A stretch of 64,000 nucleotides of DNA, taken from assembly GCF_012271785.1 (NCBI RefSeq), contig NZ_JAAWVT010000001.1:248001-312000 (forward strand). Reading direction: 5' to 3'. The notes under the pieces were generated by a model. It was not told the DNA's origin. It worked only from the letters and a program-made list of their open reading frames with translations, and did not search any database. The translations under genes and the position numbers were made by a program. Numbering within the stretch: position 1 is the first letter of the stretch; each line of letters starts with the position of its first letter. This DNA comes from Paeniglutamicibacter terrestris. Lineage in GTDB: Bacteria; Actinomycetota; Actinomycetes; Actinomycetales; Micrococcaceae. Positions 63,409-64,000 of this stretch are shown piece after piece.

Positions 63409-64000
63409 TTAGTAGTAAACGGCGAGCGGGCCGCGCGGGCCGTCAATGACCGTCACAGGGGTCTCAAAGACCCGGGTGAGGACATCGTCTCGCATGATCT
63501 CCGCCGGGGTGCCAAACTCAACGACCTTGCCGTGCTTCACCGCGCAGATGTGATCGGCATAGTGCCCGGCAAAATTGATATCGTGCAGCACAATCACGAT
63601 GGTGCGGCCCAATTCCTCAGCGGCCCGGCGCAGGTGCGCCATCATCTGCACCGAGTGCGCCATATCCAGATTGTTCAGCGGCTCATCCAGCAGCACGTAC
63701 TCGGTGTCTTGGGCCAGCACCATCGCCACGTAGGCGCGCTGACGCTGTCCACCGGAAAGTTCGTCGAGGTACCGAGCCTCCAGCGCACCGAGATCCAGGA
63801 AGTCGATGGAGCGGGAAACGATGAGCTCATCCGCCGCGCTCAGCCGTCCCTTGGAATGTGGGAAACGGCCAAAACCCACCAGCTGCCGCACGGTCAGGCG
63901 GGTGACAAAGTGGTTTTCTTGGCGCAGGATCGAGACGATTTTGGCCAAATCTTTTGAGGCCGTGGAGGCCACATCAAAGCCGGAAATCGAGATGGTGCCC
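63409..64000 (-). CDS. Iron-siderophore ABC transporter ATPase, 5' end outside window
   Basis: The frame is open to the window edge; 197 codons are visible. Seen are the Q-loop LRQENHFVTRLTVRQLVGFGRFPHSKGR, cited by QENHFVTRLTVRQLVGFGR, the signature [20 protein letters not shown], Walker B YVLLDEPLNNLD and H-loop VLHDINFAGHYAD; Walker A is beyond the edge. Typical of FecE/CeuD-type siderophore ATPases. It belongs to a second siderophore system distinct from the fused ATPase at 53.5 kb, whose permeases should lie upstream on the minus strand outside the window. Confidence 0.9.
   Translation of the reverse strand, partial: GTISISGFDVASTASKDLAKIVSILRQENHFVTRLTVRQLVGFGRFPHSKGRLSAADELIVSRSIDFLDLGALEARYLDELSGGQRQRAYVAMVLAQDTEYVLLDEPLNNLDMAHSVQMMAHLRRAAEELGRTIVIVLHDINFAGHYADHICAVKHGKVVEFGTPAEIMRDDVLTRVFETPVTVIDGPRGPLAVYY

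Overview
The window is chromosomal DNA of a high-GC Gram-positive actinobacterium, most likely of the family Micrococcaceae (Arthrobacter, Paeniglutamicibacter or a close relative). The evidence is the GC-rich coding, the GTG and TTG starts, many -10 boxes of TANNNT type placed about 6 nt before the start codon (leaderless mRNAs), and a copper amine oxidase whose catalytic residues follow the Arthrobacter globiformis phenylethylamine oxidase with a constant offset of two. I see no rRNA, tRNA, CRISPR array, phage gene or transposase.

Region 1-21 kb is a catabolic district for amines and beta-amino acids. It holds two class III aminotransferases, a BauB-like cupin, an acyl-CoA dehydrogenase, a PucR regulator divergent from mmsA plus an aminotransferase (beta-alanine or GABA type to malonate semialdehyde to acetyl-CoA). 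An AraC regulator with an APC permease, a TetR regulator divergent from a copper amine oxidase, and a second TetR divergent from a translationally coupled FAD amine oxidase, cupin and aldehyde dehydrogenase operon complete it. A trio of orphan envelope proteins (8.8-10.7 kb) lies inside.

Region 21-28 kb holds a methyltransferase, a YibE/F membrane protein, a lone ZnuA-type metal-binding lipoprotein behind a Zur-like box, a baeRF/Vms1-type protein, and mgtE behind a leader of about 400 nt that carries a 27-codon ORF with a perfect Shine-Dalgarno sequence. Region 28-36 kb is a complete glycine/serine operon (gcvP-gcvT-gcvH-glyA-sdaA, minus strand) under a tandem glycine riboswitch and a recognisable promoter: glycine is cleaved, condensed to serine and deaminated to pyruvate.

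Region 36-47 kb has an F420/NADP-type dinucleotide-binding protein, a VIT1/CCC1 transporter, an SGNH hydrolase, a copper operon (His-rich membrane protein, YcnI, CopC), a beta-lactamase-fold hydrolase, an RNase HI fused to an NTF2-like domain, a flotillin/NfeD pair, a GNAT enzyme and a methyltransferase. Region 47-53.5 kb has a glutathionyl-hydroquinone-reductase-type GST, a flavin reductase and a MarR regulator that share operators, a cytidine deaminase, and a multidrug-type ABC exporter divergent from a MarR regulator with an operator inside the shared promoter.

Region 53.5-60 kb is a siderophore uptake locus: an ATPase fused to a siderophore-interacting ferric reductase, two FecCD permeases and a binding lipoprotein with an iron-box-like palindrome over its promoter; a metallo-beta-lactamase-fold gene on the opposite strand splits it. 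The end holds a short-chain dehydrogenase, a cationic amino-acid permease, a lipoprotein of lower GC bracketed by two imperfect copies of a terminator of about 100 bp, and the 3' part of a second siderophore ABC ATPase. Metal handling (Mg, Zn, Cu, Fe, Mn/Fe) and amine catabolism are the two themes of the window.
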